A stretch of DNA of 64,000 nucleotides from Chenopodium formosanum (lineage: Eukaryota > Streptophyta > Magnoliopsida > Caryophyllales > Amaranthaceae): assembly GCA_024500155.1 (NCBI GenBank), contig CM044860.1, forward strand, positions 1,844,501 through 1,908,500, written 5' to 3'. Shown piece after piece: positions 11,248 through 23,688 of the stretch. Under the pieces are notes generated by a model. The model did no database searches. It saw nothing but the letters and a program-made list of their open reading frames with translations, and had not been told where the DNA came from. Each line of letters opens with the position of its first letter. Position 1 is the first letter of the stretch. The translations under genes and the position numbers were made by a program.

Positions 11248-12461
11248 GTAGGTAGGGAGATGAGGAGGGATGAAGGGGAGGGAGTGTGGAAGCAAAGGAG
11301 GAAGTTAAAGTTATTATTATTAGTGTAGGGAATAGTGTGTGTGTGTGTTAAACTCAAGTTGGCATATGCATGCTTTATATGGGTGGAATATTAAAGTTTG
11401 CTTTGCACAATAATTTGGTTATTAGGTAGCTAGTTGTATTCGATTACTAAGATCAATTTGAAATTTGCATTTTATGTTTCACAAAACTTTATCTATTTTT
11501 ATAGTTTCATATTTTATCCCAAAATTCTTAACATAATAGTCCGATTCAAAGCATTGTAAAAAATATATTTATATACACATTACAGGATATAAAAATTAAA
11601 ATATTGTAATAAATTACAGAGCATTACTAAACGAAGGAAATTTTTAACCATTTTCCTTCATTTTTTACTCTCTATGTCCCAAATTAATTAACATGTATTT
11701 TTTTTTTTCTTGTTCCAAATTAATTGCAATATTGTCATTTTGTTTCTAATTTTTTACATATCATTTAACAAAATATTATATGTCAATTTAAATAAAGTGG
11801 AATAGAGGAAGTACTGTAATTCTTTTTGCTCTTCTCTCCAATGATTATTGAGACAATTGGCTAGTAATATGCAAACGCACCCTCAACCTAGTTTTTCATT
11901 TACTTCAAACCTAATGCTCCACCTTAAAATCAACCAAACAAACACTTTTTCCAAAAAAAGAATGAAATATCAACTTTAGTTTCGTATATTATGATATAAT
12001 TGAAAATATTAATGTTACACTCATATAAAATTAGTTTTAGTTTAATACGGAGTACTACAATATTAATATGCCCCCCAGTCATTTTCTTCATTTTTTAAAG
12101 GGATATAGCAAAGGATGAGCACCGACAATTCGATGGAGACGCATCTGCATGAAAAGTAACACGTGGCTGCATTTTTGCATTCCAATTCTCACTAGGTAGT
12201 GTCCATGCGCCAAACAACTGTAACCCTAGTCATTACTTCCTCTGTTTCTTATTTTTTTTATCCCATTAAAAATTTTTTTAAAAAAAAGGAGTTGATGATA
12301 GAAAAAAGTGGTGATCGAGATTCATCATTGATGCAGTGATCGTGAAAGTAAAAGCGTAGTTATTAACTTATTACAATCAAAAGTATTATGGAGCAAATTT
12401 GAAGAGGCGAACCAAAAACATGAGATAAATATTAAGGGACATAAGAAATAGTTTGTGGTTG

Positions 12462-12884
12462 TGTTTGGTAATCAGTTTATTTGAGCAAAATTAGCTTATT
12501 TGACCAATATTAGCTTATTGACTATTAAATAAGCTAATATAAAGGGTTTGGTGAAAAGCTTATTTAAAGAGCTTATTCTACTAAATAAAATCTTTTACAA
12601 AAAGCTCCTTTTTAGAAGCTTTTTCAAATAGCTTATTCAATTATTATGATGAATGACACTTATACCCTCATTTACTTTAAAATTCTTTATAAACTATCTA
12701 CCCTATAATTAGCTTATTGGTCATTTTATATGCTCAATCAGCTTTAAACAACTAGTTATTTACCAAACACTTTTATATAATCAGCTAATAAAATGAGTTA
12801 GTCAAATCATTTAACACAATCAGCTAGTCAAAATCAGCTAACACAATCAGTTTCAGATTTCACCTTTAAGCTTTTCACCAAACA
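12462..12884. mobile_element. hAT-like non-autonomous element
   Basis: The termini read TGTTTGGTAATCAG on the left and, as reverse complement, TGTTTGGTGAAAAGC on the right. The interior is a series of repeated AGCTTATTT / AATCAGCTA words. No transposase is encoded. I could not identify a clean 8-bp target duplication. Confidence 0.5.
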
Positions 12885-13606
12885 GGGCATGTATCTAACA
12901 AAGTACGAATGATAATAGTGGATTACCCTTTTTTTTTTTTTTTTGGAGGGTTCAATTGCTCTATTACTATGTAGATGTTAAATATCTAATAGCTAGTCAT
13001 ATTATAATAAGTAAATGAATAATTGCATAATGGATAGTACAAGTAAATAATTAAACAAATAACCTAACTCTATTATTAACAAAGAAAGATTTAATTTAAG
13101 ATCTACTGCCATATAATCCTACTTTAAAATTTAATTTCCTCCAATTTTGAAGAGAGTCTAATAAACATATGATGATATGAATCGAACTATGAAATTGAAA
13201 GTTGTACAAATTGGTGGCGGCCGTCCAATTGCAAAATTAAACAACCAGTACAAAAGCATCAAGGAATCCCTCCCAAATACACTAATATTAGTCAGTTGGT
13301 TGACAATTAATCTTGGCATGGTAGGAGAATATATGCTTAATTGACTATCTACTCATTTTATAGTACAAATACTAAAGCATCATTTTTAATCCCTCTTTTC
13401 TTCTATTTTTATATTTCAATGTTCCCCATTTTACAGTTATTTGGGTATCTATCTATTTCCTCTTCTCTTGCTTTTAACCAGAATATCAATTTTCATTTCC
13501 TTATTCAATCATAAATAAATATTAGTTAATATTAGTTATAGTCATGATTTAAAGGGAGGTTGCATTTAATCTAAAGTCCATATAATAATTAATTGTTGTG
13601 ATTGTA

Positions 13607-13719
13607 TTTTTTTTTTTTTTTTTTTTTTTTGGTGTTTGGAAAGCTACAATGAGAACCAATCTCAAGATCTCTTGGAAATAGGAGAGCTCTAACCATTTGA
13701 GCAAACCCTCACTCTTTAT
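13607..13719 (-). mobile_element. Short tRNA-derived SINE with poly(A) tail
   Basis: On the minus strand a tRNA-like 5' part carries an A-box-like stretch (TTGCTCAAATGGTTAGAGC) and a weak B-box-like GGTTCTCATTG. It ends in 24 A residues (T-run 13607-13630 on plus). The flanks TTGTTGTGATTGT (13593-13605) and TTGTTGTAACTGT (13720-13732) match at 11 of 13 positions, as expected of an ageing target duplication. Confidence 0.55.
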
Positions 13720-14394
13720 TTGTTGTAACTGTGAGGTTAGAGGGTGGCATATATAGTGCATACAAAGTATAATCTAAGTCCTTCACAATGACAAAATTAA
13801 GTAGTACTCGTACTTAATAGGCGATTCATCCTTCACAATGGCAAGTTTAAGCAGTACTTGATAGGCGGATTTGTAACCAAATAACTCAACATTTCGAAAA
13901 AAACATCCAACTATCCCTGAACACATGGTATTCACCCTGTGTAGTCAGTAAGACAGTACTCCCGAACCCAAGATGCTAACAGCAAGGTTCAGATAATGTA
14001 TACAATCAGCAATAAGTATGAAGTCTATATAACACCAAAATCGTGCAAATAAAGGGTGGAGGAAATGTACAAATTACAAATTTACAAGACAATTTTCATT
14101 CTTATAGTTGATCAGATAAAGAATGCATGTAATACAGGTATGTATATAATATATAGAATCAGAAGCTCGTGAAGATAAACAAATGCTACATATAAGACCA
14201 TTTAAGCTACCACAACCTAACTTTTTCCATGTTCCTAAATTGCTACAAGCTACAGGTATCCGCATCATCAACAATTTCTAGAGAACTGGTTTCTTTCATT
14301 TGATCCTTGTTTTCCTTCCACTCGATATAAATGGATGAAAAAAGAGAAGAGAAACAAGAGTTTGTTAAAAAAAAAAATGAAAAAACAAAAAAAT

Positions 14395-17300
14395 CTATAG
14401 TTTATCATTAGCTACCACTTGATCACTTGGGACTTGGCGAACAAACTGTCCTTTCACCCTAGGCCGCTGCTCTGCTAGTTTTTTCCTGCTTTGATACCGC
14501 ACCTGCATTTAATCAAATACTTGGTGAGATGATCCACAAATCGAAATTAAAGATCAAGACATGTAAACATTTTGGCATATGGTAATCTAGAGGTGCACAC
14601 AAATAGTTCAGGTCAAGTTCATATACCGCAAATATTTGTCACCTGATGTTTGCTCACCTTTTTCTCAAAGCATCGGTTTTTCCGTTTTTGTAGGAACTTA
14701 GCTAGAGCTGCTTCTCTTTCTGCAGAATGAAGACCCATTTTTAACTTGAACTGATCATGTACTAAGGGCTTACAGCCTTCAGTCTCCTCAACAAGGCTCG
14801 ATTCCTTCATGCCAGGGGCAGTGGCATTAACATCAGTAATCTCAGATGCACTTCCATGTGCACTGAGATTTTGTTGATTACCAAAATCATTACACTGAGT
14901 GCTACTGCCACTTGGATCCAGGACTTGTGAGCTGCTGTACCCAGATTGATCAGCTGATTCCCTAGCTTTAAGCTCGTCCCCAGCTTGGCCACACCCTTGA
15001 ATAGAGCTATGAGTACCTGGGTCAGAGAGTTTTGAAGGACTAGTCATAAGAGGTGACTCCTCTCTTTGCAATGCCGAGTTCGGACTTCTTGCTGTTGGGC
15101 GTGTGTATGGATTAAATATTGGCTGGAATACAGCACCATAGCTAGCCCATACACCACTATCAAATGCAAGTCCTGGTAGGGGAACAGGCCCAATTTGATG
15201 CTGAGGGGAAACTGGGTCACAATGTGCAGATTGAGGAGCAAGAATGTTGGGCTTGTCTTCCAAATCGCTGCTGCAAGGCTTAGGCCACAGTAGAGAATCA
15301 GCAGGACCTTTGATTTTTGGCAGTTCATCACCTGCTGACGGGACAGAGGTCCGAGGCTTCTTGATACTGCTATACCTGCAGAAAAAGATAGCACTACTTG
15401 ATTATGTTCACAGCAAGTAATGCCAAAAACCAGTCATAAATGCTACACGCCTACACCAGTATCATGCACCAGTTATATAAGCACACTACTATTAATACGG
15501 AAACCTGAACATCAGCAAAAGACTAATGAACACAAGCCTCCACAACTGGAAATATGAGGGGGGGGGGGGGGGGGAGGGGAAGCATCCACTCCCCTTGACC
15601 CCTTCCCTCCAAAATAATAAGCCACACACAAAACATGTGTCCACTGCCCCACTCTATGTAAGCAATTCTGATGCTTATATTGATATCAAAAAGTGAAAAA
15701 ACTTGCACTAATCTAAATTGACAGTCAACTCGCATCCTTAATAAGTTCCCCAAATCTATAACAATTTCCTCGTCAGGGGTTGCCAAAATCCATTAAAATC
15801 CTTAACCCTCAAATTTATTGACCATACCTCCTTGGGATACGAGAGTTTCCTTTTCACAGTGAATCTATATAACATGAACTGTATGAGGAGAGAGGGGGGG
15901 GGGGGGGGGGGGAGCATGAAATGGTAACTTACCATGAGAAGGCCGAGGCATTAGAATGATTCAGTATTTGCCTCTCATGTACCTCTTTGGTCTCTGAATT
16001 GAGAGGTCTTTTCAAAGAAAGTTCTAGTGCAAGAGTAGAATTGTGTCCGTTAAACTCTCCATTGAAACTCTCTCCCCTTGCTGCGCCTTCTTGTTCCTTT
16101 ATTCTCCCAATCAAGTCAACAGCTTCAATTGAAGGTTGAGGAAGATCATGGCCAGCAATTTTAGCTTTATCTGTGTGATTTCCTGGGCCTTTGCCTCCAC
16201 AATCAGTTGCTATACCAGCACAGGATCCATCTTCAACTCTTGGAGAAGTTGAAACATTAATTTCTTTTGATAGTTGAACATTAGAACCTAATTTATCTGT
16301 ATTGTCTGCAACAAAATGATGATGAGATGCTGATGTCAGCAAGCCATCTAAGATCCTGATCAGTGATCTAAGACTTGCCACAAATAAACATACCATCTAT
16401 GACATTGGTATGTAAGGACAATCCCTCCTCCAATTTGACATCCTTAGCCTGATGTTTATCTTCCCTGCCGCGGACTTCAGTTTCTTCTCCATGTTTCATC
16501 CGTAAGAGACACTGCAAAATTATCATGAATACATGCTTAGCTTCTGTGGAACACGTATCTGGAAACGACGCAAAATTGCAACCTCTTTGTAAAACTTTGT
16601 GAATCTAATTTGAGCTGGAATTGACATTTTCCACAAGATTGGCCTCACTCACAAATCAGCTAGTCAGACTCAGGGGGTTTTTTTTAACAGATTAAATAGT
16701 GATGGTGTTCAACATGTGCAAAGAAAATTTCAGACAAAATTGATTGCATGGAAGCTAATGTAAAGGTGGCAAATGGGTCTTAGGGATTGGCTTGAGTCAA
16801 AGTTCAGGGCATTTGGAGGATGAGTCCATTTGTTCGCATTGTATCAGCCATAATCTATTTCAATTATATTTGATGAAAAAAAGATCATTTTAAGCCATAT
16901 GAGCTTTAGGTGGGTATTACTGTTTCAGTTATGATTTGGGTCAGCTCAGATTTGCCAGGTCTAGATGTTAAACCCTTCAATCCTTCATACCAGAACCTAT
17001 TCAGCAATACTAAAATAACAAAAAGGATCAGCAGTGTAGCAAGCATGTGTTGACACTCACTTGGGCATCAGTAGCTTTTTCACTGAAGTCGCTACTTCTC
17101 CAGCTGGAAGAGACATTATCACCAGAGTGATTGGTTGCTTGATTGTTCTCAAATGGGGCCTCAGCTTTATGTTGTCCAATTGTTAAATTTTGAGGATTAT
17201 TTCCACCATTGTTCTGTGAAAGGAAAGAGCAATAAAATATCAGAAACAGCACTAGAAAGTTAAAATAATTCAACAAAAAAAAGGTATGGAAGGTAAGATG

Positions 17301-19260
17301 ATACAGCAAGCCTCTTCCAGACATGGCGCCACAGGTTTTTCAGTTCATTTTTCCTGACAGGCTTTACAAGAAAGTCAGCTGCACCCTTTAATAAGCATTT
17401 TAACACCATGCTTATTGAATCCTGTGATGACATAACTGCATGATCATTAATAAAAGGTTATTTGCTGGAGTGAGGGGAAAATCGAACAAAAGAACAAAAT
17501 TAATTAAATTCATGAGACACACTTATAACAGGAATATTTTTGCAGCCATCGTGTTCCATGATTAATGTGAGAAGAGCATATCCAGATATTGATGGCAAAT
17601 CCAGTTCCGTTAATATGAGGTCTATGCTATTGTGCCGGCGCTTGAGGATTTCCCAAGCCTTCAATCCATCTGAAATAGCAGCAACTGCCAAATAAAAAAA
17701 TAAATAAAAAAAATAAATAAATAAAAAAGAATAAGAGCCCATTTGCTTCAAAATATTCAGCTGGTGCAATCAGAAAATTAGTATAAAGGTTGAATGAAAC
17801 ATGATGACAAAGAGTAAAAGGGAAAAATAAAAACTCAGCATATAACACCAGTTTTTAAGCTTGAAAATGCGAGGAAGGTGGAGAAAGGGGGACAAATAAA
17901 AGTTGTGCGGATATAGTACTAAGCTGCATCGCTACAATATCAGCCTTCAGCCAACTCCAAGAGAGTTTGGTGTCCACCTAAAATGCTCTTATTACATTCA
18001 CTTTAAAAATGATTGTTGAACGTGTTTTTTTAACTTTAAAGCACACATTGTATGCATATAGATCTAGCAGCTAGAGATTGAGCAACCACACACCAAATCA
18101 ACAAAATGCAATCTAGACACGTACTACTACTACTACTACTACGTAAATATTCCACATACTAAAACCACTACGTAAAGATTCCACGTACTAATACTACTAC
18201 GTAATAATTGTTACGATTACACTACAAAAAGTTTTCATCACTTCTATTATGTAAGTGTGTAACAATTCCATTGCTACTAACTAATACATTGTAGTCCACA
18301 ACTACTACTACTACCAGGATACTAGCATACAAAAGCTTTTTAAAGTAAAACTCAATCTTCAACATTCAACAAAAAGGTTTAATAAAAAAAAAACTTAGGA
18401 ATCTTGTGAAAGCGCTAGATTCAGAAGCATCTAAAATCCAGTCACTAAAGTTCAGTCTACAAACTTAAATCCTGGTTCCATCTCTAATTCAAGCATCACT
18501 GAGCAAAAAAATTTCCTAAAATAAACAATTGAGAACTTGCAAACATCAGAATGTTGCTCACAAACTCCACAAACCAAACCATTCCTCACCCCCAATTTGG
18601 GGAAGAGAGGTCAACATAATGGACCACCCAATAGTCTCTTGTCATGGTCAGATGAGATAACCATACCGAATGTCCGGGGCTACTCCTCTTATTGTCAAAT
18701 GTCAACTGGTTTTGAAATGTAGATCTCAGTTTGACTCCCACCATTTTCATAAACAGATTACCCTCATTTTCACTACTCCATAATCATTCAAAAATCAAAC
18801 AAATCAGCAATCTAATAAATTAACAATTTTTTCACAGAATTGAAACTTCACCAGCTAAATTTCACAACATCAAAACTCAATTACATCCAATGCTAAACTT
18901 CAACTCAAACCACAAGTCATTTTCATCAAATTCTATAAATATCTCACAGTAATTAACCATTCTAACTATCCCATCACCAAAAAATTACCATCCCTTCAAA
19001 AATCACATGAAAAAACAATCAGTTCAATAAACCCAGCAAAATTCATTCTAAAAAATAAAAATTAATTCAATTGATTAATTTATACCTTTGTAATTATATT
19101 TGCGAAGGAGGGCACCAATAATATGTCGAGTAGAATCATCAGCTTCAACAAGAAGAACTCTGAGCACCATTCTTGGCATTATATTCTCCCATTTCAAATC
19201 TTCTGACCCATTTTCTCTCTCCTCTTCTTCTTCTTCGACCTCCATTACTACCACATCCAT
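14395..19260 (-). CDS. PRR5/PRR9-like: Pseudo-response regulator of the circadian clock (PRR5/PRR9 clade)
   Basis: Eight exons give a 645-aa protein: 19086-19260, 17523-17684, 17305-17435, 17061-17213, 16394-16511, 15933-16305, 14658-15375 and 14395-14502. All junctions are GT-AG and phases agree. Residues 33 to about 150 form a receiver-like domain with the DDS acidic pair. The phosphoacceptor Asp is replaced by Glu in LTELDLP, as in all PRRs. The block SISGYALLTLIMEHD favours PRR5/PRR9 over PRR7. An LALELSLKR motif (about 337-346) fits an EAR-type Topless-binding site, and a CCT domain (about 591-633) spans the last junction. PRR5/7/9 proteins repress CCA1/LHY in the nucleus during the day. 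Intron 1 is long (1.4 kb) and carries (TAC)n tracts. The start at 19258-19260 is the first ATG; an upstream TTG is only an open-frame extension. PRR5 versus PRR9 remains unsettled. Confidence 0.93.
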
Positions 19261-19506
19261 GTCTTCCTCCAATTTGCCCCACTAAATTTAAATGCAAAAA
19301 TCAATTAAAAATAAAATTAAATAAAATTAACCACCCCCTTTATCTTCTACAAAATACCCACAAAACCTAATTATAAACACTTGATTCTCCATTCTACAAA
19401 CCCAGCTAATTTTTCACTTTTCTTCTTTCTTTCACTGTACATTGACCCATCATCTTCTTCGTCTTCTTTTTTTAATAATTAATTTCCTTTTTTGGAAAAA
19501 TTCTCC

Positions 19507-19514
19507 AAATATCT
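19507..19514. promoter_or_regulatory. Evening-element-like site AAATATCT
   Basis: It matches the core of the evening element (AAATATCT) and lies about 250 bp upstream of the PRR start codon. CCA1/LHY/RVE MYB factors bind this core in clock-gene promoters. Confidence 0.55.
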
Positions 19515-19658
19515 AGTGGGTAATAAACGATCTTTGTTCAGCTAAATGATGTTAATTTTTGTAAAAATAAAAAATAGAGAAGTTTAAGAGAGTTGTAGTT
19601 TGAAGTTTGAAGAAGAAGAAAGGAAGAGGACTTTAAATTTGAGCCGCAAAAACCGCAG

Positions 19659-19667
19659 AAAATATCT
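19659..19667. promoter_or_regulatory. Evening element AAAATATCT upstream of the PRR gene
   Basis: An exact AAAATATCT, the consensus evening element, about 400 bp upstream of the PRR ATG. A shorter EE-like site at 19507 lies closer to the gene. PRR genes of this clade are known CCA1/LHY/RVE8 targets, so the pair fits dawn/daytime control. Binding is inferred. Confidence 0.65.
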
Positions 19668-20512
19668 GATGAGAAGAGGAGAGAGAATATGAGACAGAAA
19701 TCAAAAGCGGGGCCGCCATTGGTTTCTGGTTGGTTGATGCTGAGTTGTCTTATTCCTGATCACTAGTTTTCTTTCTCTATCGCACATGCTTTCATTTCAT
19801 TTTTATCTTTTTTTTTCTTTTATATTTTTTAATAGGCGTACGAATTACTGGGTGAAGGTTTTTTGATCTTCTTATGACTATAATGATGTACAAATGTACA
19901 ATGATGTATTGATGTGCACTATATGGCCCCTATCTCACTCTTGTTACACGTAACACCATTAGTATACGTGGAAGTGAGATTATCATTCAGAAGGTAAAGT
20001 TGAGTTAACGACTTAAATATAAGAATTGGAATGTTAACAGAGCTCGTTGTGAGGATTGAATTCATTCTTAAGATTGAAATGTATTTTTCTTATTACTAAA
20101 CTATTACTGTGCTTTGTTTGTTGATTTACAAATGAAATTACTAAAAATGCAAGTGTGGGGTATCAAATGAATATTAGAGAAATAAGTAATTACTTTGATA
20201 GGGTTATTGATTGGATTACCATATGAGATGAATTATATACAATGAGAGTACTTTAGTTCAATAAATTTGATATGTTTCAATAAGGTTATTTGAGAGTAAT
20301 TTAAGGGTTTATTAATTACGATTTTACTTTACTGGTAGTTGGTTAATTAATTTATTTGTCTAGCTAGATGAATTAAATAGTACTCGTAGATACTTTAACA
20401 ACACTTTAAATTATCTCTTTTACCAAACATCAAAATAGCTTATCGTAATAATTGCTCAAATAGCACTTTTATAAAGTTAGATGAACATCTTTCAACTTAT
20501 TGAACTCCGATA

Positions 20513-20645
20513 AGGGTCTGTTTTCTTGAGCTTAATTTCAGTTCAGCTTCAATTAGTTCAATTCAATTCAATTCAGTTTAGCTCCAACTAATTTAGTTTA
20601 ATTTAATTCACTTCAGTTCAGTAAATTAGAATAGACTCTAAGTTA
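20513..20645. repeat. Dispersed CAGTT(C)-rich repeat, copy 2
   Basis: Same word order as 8911-9084: a GGTCTGTTTTCTTGAGC start, CAGTTCAGCTTCAATTAG interior and an end at GAATAGACTCTAAG. Confidence 0.6.
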
Positions 20646-22146
20646 TTTATATCATCTAAATTTCAAAACAACAAAAAGATTTTGGTATTGTACTCAAGCC
20701 ATCTAATTGCTGCTAAAAACAAAAATCTCAACAATCATCACTAGTTCACTATCATATTTAATATTAATAATATATATTGACAATTTAATATGTAAAATAT
20801 TTTAAACTAGTCTTTATACTCTATACATTACTCTGTAGTAGATTAGATGTGTCAGACAAATTATTGCGACTAAACAGTATAATGCGAAGCTGAGTCCGGT
20901 GAGAATTGTGAGATCTTTATTTTACGCACCCATAAATGTACAGCCGTATCTTAAAAAGGATGGTGTAATATTTGCTGGGCTCAGCATTGAGGCACGTGTC
21001 ATGCAAGATTGGTAGCTTGGGCCCAGAGTAGGATATATTTTTTCTCGCACATCGTTACGTCAACCAAGGTACTTGCTTCTTTGGTCATGATTGTGACACG
21101 TGTTGGGCTATTTTTTCAATCATTTGATTTAATTAGTGGTTCTCATTTGTCTGACCTTAAGGTGCGGTTTTTTTTTTAATCTTTTTTCGCTTTTATGTTT
21201 AAAACTAGTTTAAGGTTCGGACGATGCCCCAGATTTTGTTTAAAAAAAATGAAATATTTTAAAGTTTTAATAATATCCTGAAAACATTATGTTAAGTTTA
21301 ATAATAAAATAAAATGTACTTTAATAATATCTTGAAAATATTATTTTAAGGAAAAAAATATGGGATAAAAAGAGAGATGTAGTAGTATATGGTTTACAAT
21401 TAAGTAGGGAATTGCATGATAATTACGAGTAATTTTTTTTTTTAAAGCAATTGCATAATAAGTTAAAAAACTTTTAGAATCCTAAGTTAATGAAAATTTA
21501 AATTTGGTAAATATTAATTAAGTGATTGAATGACATTAATCGTGGAAAAAAAAAACAAATGCAATAGAGTAAAGAGAAATTTATTTACGGGAAATCAATG
21601 TGGTCTAAATACAATAATGGTCATAAAAGTTGGACATTGCAAGGGTTGCGAGGGGATTCAATATGTTCTAAATATGTATATGTGGCGTCATGTCATTATC
21701 CATGTGACGCCATGTAATAAATCTCATTATGATATGGAGTGACACATGTCGCCAACACGTTGTTCCCATGAGATTTAATAATATTAAAGATTGAAATAGA
21801 CGAGGGAAGACCGAAGAAATCTCATGACTAATCCCTTTGTTTAACTCCGTAGCATCACTTTTTGAGAGTAGAAAATTAGGAGTTAAACTGAAGTGAACTG
21901 AAATTAAGCTGAAGATAACATGTCCTTACTCCCATCACATACTCTGTAGACCTTATTAATGTTTTCCCTCAACATTTCTCTAGTAACAAATTGTCTAAAG
22001 ATCCATAATTTTTAAAGTAATACCACTTAACAAAAACGAAGAAAGTAATGTAAAATCTAGTACTCTACTCCGTACTCTGGATATGAAGGGTGTTACGTGA
22101 AGTTTCTTGATGTCTTTGTAAGGAAACATTAGTACAATATATCTAC

Positions 22147-22346
22147 AGGCCTATTCTCTTCAACTTATTTTCAGTATAGCTCCAATCAGTTTAGTTCATT
22201 TCAGTTTTTAATTTCCTTCTCTCATAGAATATTCAGTTTAGTTCAGTTCTTAATTTCCTTCTGTCATAAAATATTCAGTTCAGTTCTTAATTTCCTTCTC
22301 TTATAAAATATTCAGTTCAGCTCAGTAAATCAGAATAGGCTCTACG
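22147..22346. repeat. Dispersed CAGTT(C)-rich repeat, copy 3 with internal triplication
   Basis: The start GGCCTATTCTCTTCAAC and the end CAGAATAGGCTCTA form an imperfect terminal inverted repeat (GCCTATTCT). Inside, a unit of about 45 bp (TTCAGTTC, TTAATTTCCTTCT, CATAAAATA) occurs three times in tandem, making this copy longer than the others. Confidence 0.62.
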
Positions 22347-23616
22347 ACCCTAAGCGGCTTTACTTGCTACTTGCTAGCCATTATTCCACATAATATTTCC
22401 TTTTTAGAATAATTAACACATGTTTTTAATTGTTTATCAAATAATTAACATGTTACTGTACGTTTAATTACATATAAACAAAATTATACTCGTAGTAATA
22501 TTAAATTGAATTTATCATATTCAGGATTTGTTTGGTTGAGAAAAAAATAGGGGAATTGAAAAGTCATAGTGGGAATTTAGAAACAGAGGTTTGTTTGGTT
22601 AGATATAAAAAGTGAAATATGTAGAAATTAAATTACCAATATCCCCTTGATAACTCAAAAGTCAAAATTTCCATAAGTTGCAAATTCCTTCATAGTAACA
22701 AACAAATTTATGCAATTCCTAGAAGATTGAAAGTGAGAATTTTAATTTAATGAAATGCAATTGCCTATAGGAAATAAGTTCCCATATCAGACAATAATAC
22801 CTCAGTATAGTGCACAAACTTTTCTCACTCTCGCGTTTGTTTGTTTTTTTTTTTTTTTAATTTTTTTTAAAATTTTATTTTTTAATTTTTTTTTATGTTA
22901 TAAATTAGAGTCGCAAACTTCTCTATAAATTAAAATAATTATTTTTAAGGTCCTTATTGTGGAGTATATATATATTTTTTTTATTTACTTGGTATTGGAA
23001 GTGTGTCAATTATTTTAAAGTGGAGGGAGCAATTTAAAATATTATACTCCACATTTTTCTTTGTTTCGTAAACATCGTATCTTTAAGTATTCATCTTTAT
23101 ATATTTTTCTTCCACTACTCTAATTAGTAAATAAATTTAAGAATAAAAATAACCAACACTTCATAGTTTCTCCTCTTCCAAATTTTCTTTAGTAAAATGA
23201 TTCTTTTGAGCACGTATGTGAATACAAAATTTGACCAATAGTGCAAAAAAAATTACTACTTGTAAAGGCGTAATTTTTTAATGACAAAAAAAAAAATTGT
23301 AATTAAATGTTGATGGAAAAATAATGAGGAATTAAGGGGAGTTGGAATTTTTTTTTTTTTTTTTTTTTAGGAAAAGGGGAGTTGGAATGTCATCCCACAC
23401 AATATTTATTGAGGAAAAAAAAAAAAAAGCAAATCAATGAGTCTATCGAACTCTAAAATATTTTGAAGAAAAATGTACTTTGTATATTTTAGTTTCATTA
23501 CTCCGTTTGAGACAGAAAAAAAAAAGTTTGCGTATCATGTCATGGATCGAACACAAGATCTAGTGCTTGTAGGATAATTTATTAAATATTTAATTTTTAG
23601 TGATTTAATAATAAGT

Positions 23617-23688
23617 GGGTCCATAGCTCAGTGGTAGAGCATTTGACTGCAGATCAAGAGGTCACCGGTTTGAACCCGGTTGGGCCCT
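23617..23688 (+). tRNA. trnC-GCA: tRNA-Cys (GCA), possibly a pseudogene
   Basis: 72 bp fold as a cloverleaf with a paired acceptor stem (GGGTCC with GGGCCC, one G-T pair), D-arm AGCTCAGTGGTAGAGC, anticodon arm TTGACT-GCA-GATCAA and T-arm ACCGG/CCGGT. The T-loop reads TTTGAAC where nuclear tRNAs have TTCGAAC, so the conserved C56, part of the G19-C56 contact and of the pol III B box, is T. The last six bases are also the start of each unit of the following tandem array. Confidence 0.85.

Larger units (their letters stand above)
11248..14394. other. Spacer between the NHL gene start and the PRR gene end
   Basis: It includes the NHL promoter side, with a (GT)n tract at about 11335-11349, then AT-rich DNA with no credible ORF. 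Two mobile elements (12462-12884 and 13607-13719) are listed separately. About 13900-14394 is probably the 3' UTR and downstream flank of the PRR gene. Confidence 0.65.
19668..23616. other. Intergenic spacer between PRR promoter and tRNA-Cys
   Basis: AT-rich, with no supported gene on either strand. It contains the dispersed CAGTT repeat copies (20513-20645, 22147-22346 and a reversed fragment near 21860-21930), two CACGTG G-box cores near 20995 and 21098, and long A/T homopolymers at about 22840-23420. A stretch at about 22510-22800 is bordered by TTTGTTTGGTT words and may be another hAT-like MITE. Confidence 0.6.

Noticed and set aside
11295..11295. Upstream TTG start for the NHL protein, and likewise TTG at 19272 for the PRR protein
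   Set aside because: Both are only open-frame extensions. The first ATGs (11247 and 19260) are the natural starts.
10881..11328. Plus-strand ORFs of 82-88 codons opposite the NHL gene
   Set aside because: Antisense reading of the proline/glutamine repeat gives Val/Glu-rich peptides. The minus-strand LEA_2 reading is far stronger.
14807..15394. Alternative-frame ORFs inside PRR exon 7
   Set aside because: Exon 7 is accounted for by the PRR frame ending in the CCT domain; splice phases agree.
21203..21770. Possible Helitron with a CTAG end near 21205
   Set aside because: There is only a weak GC hairpin after ACTAGT and no convincing TC start; evidence too thin to list.
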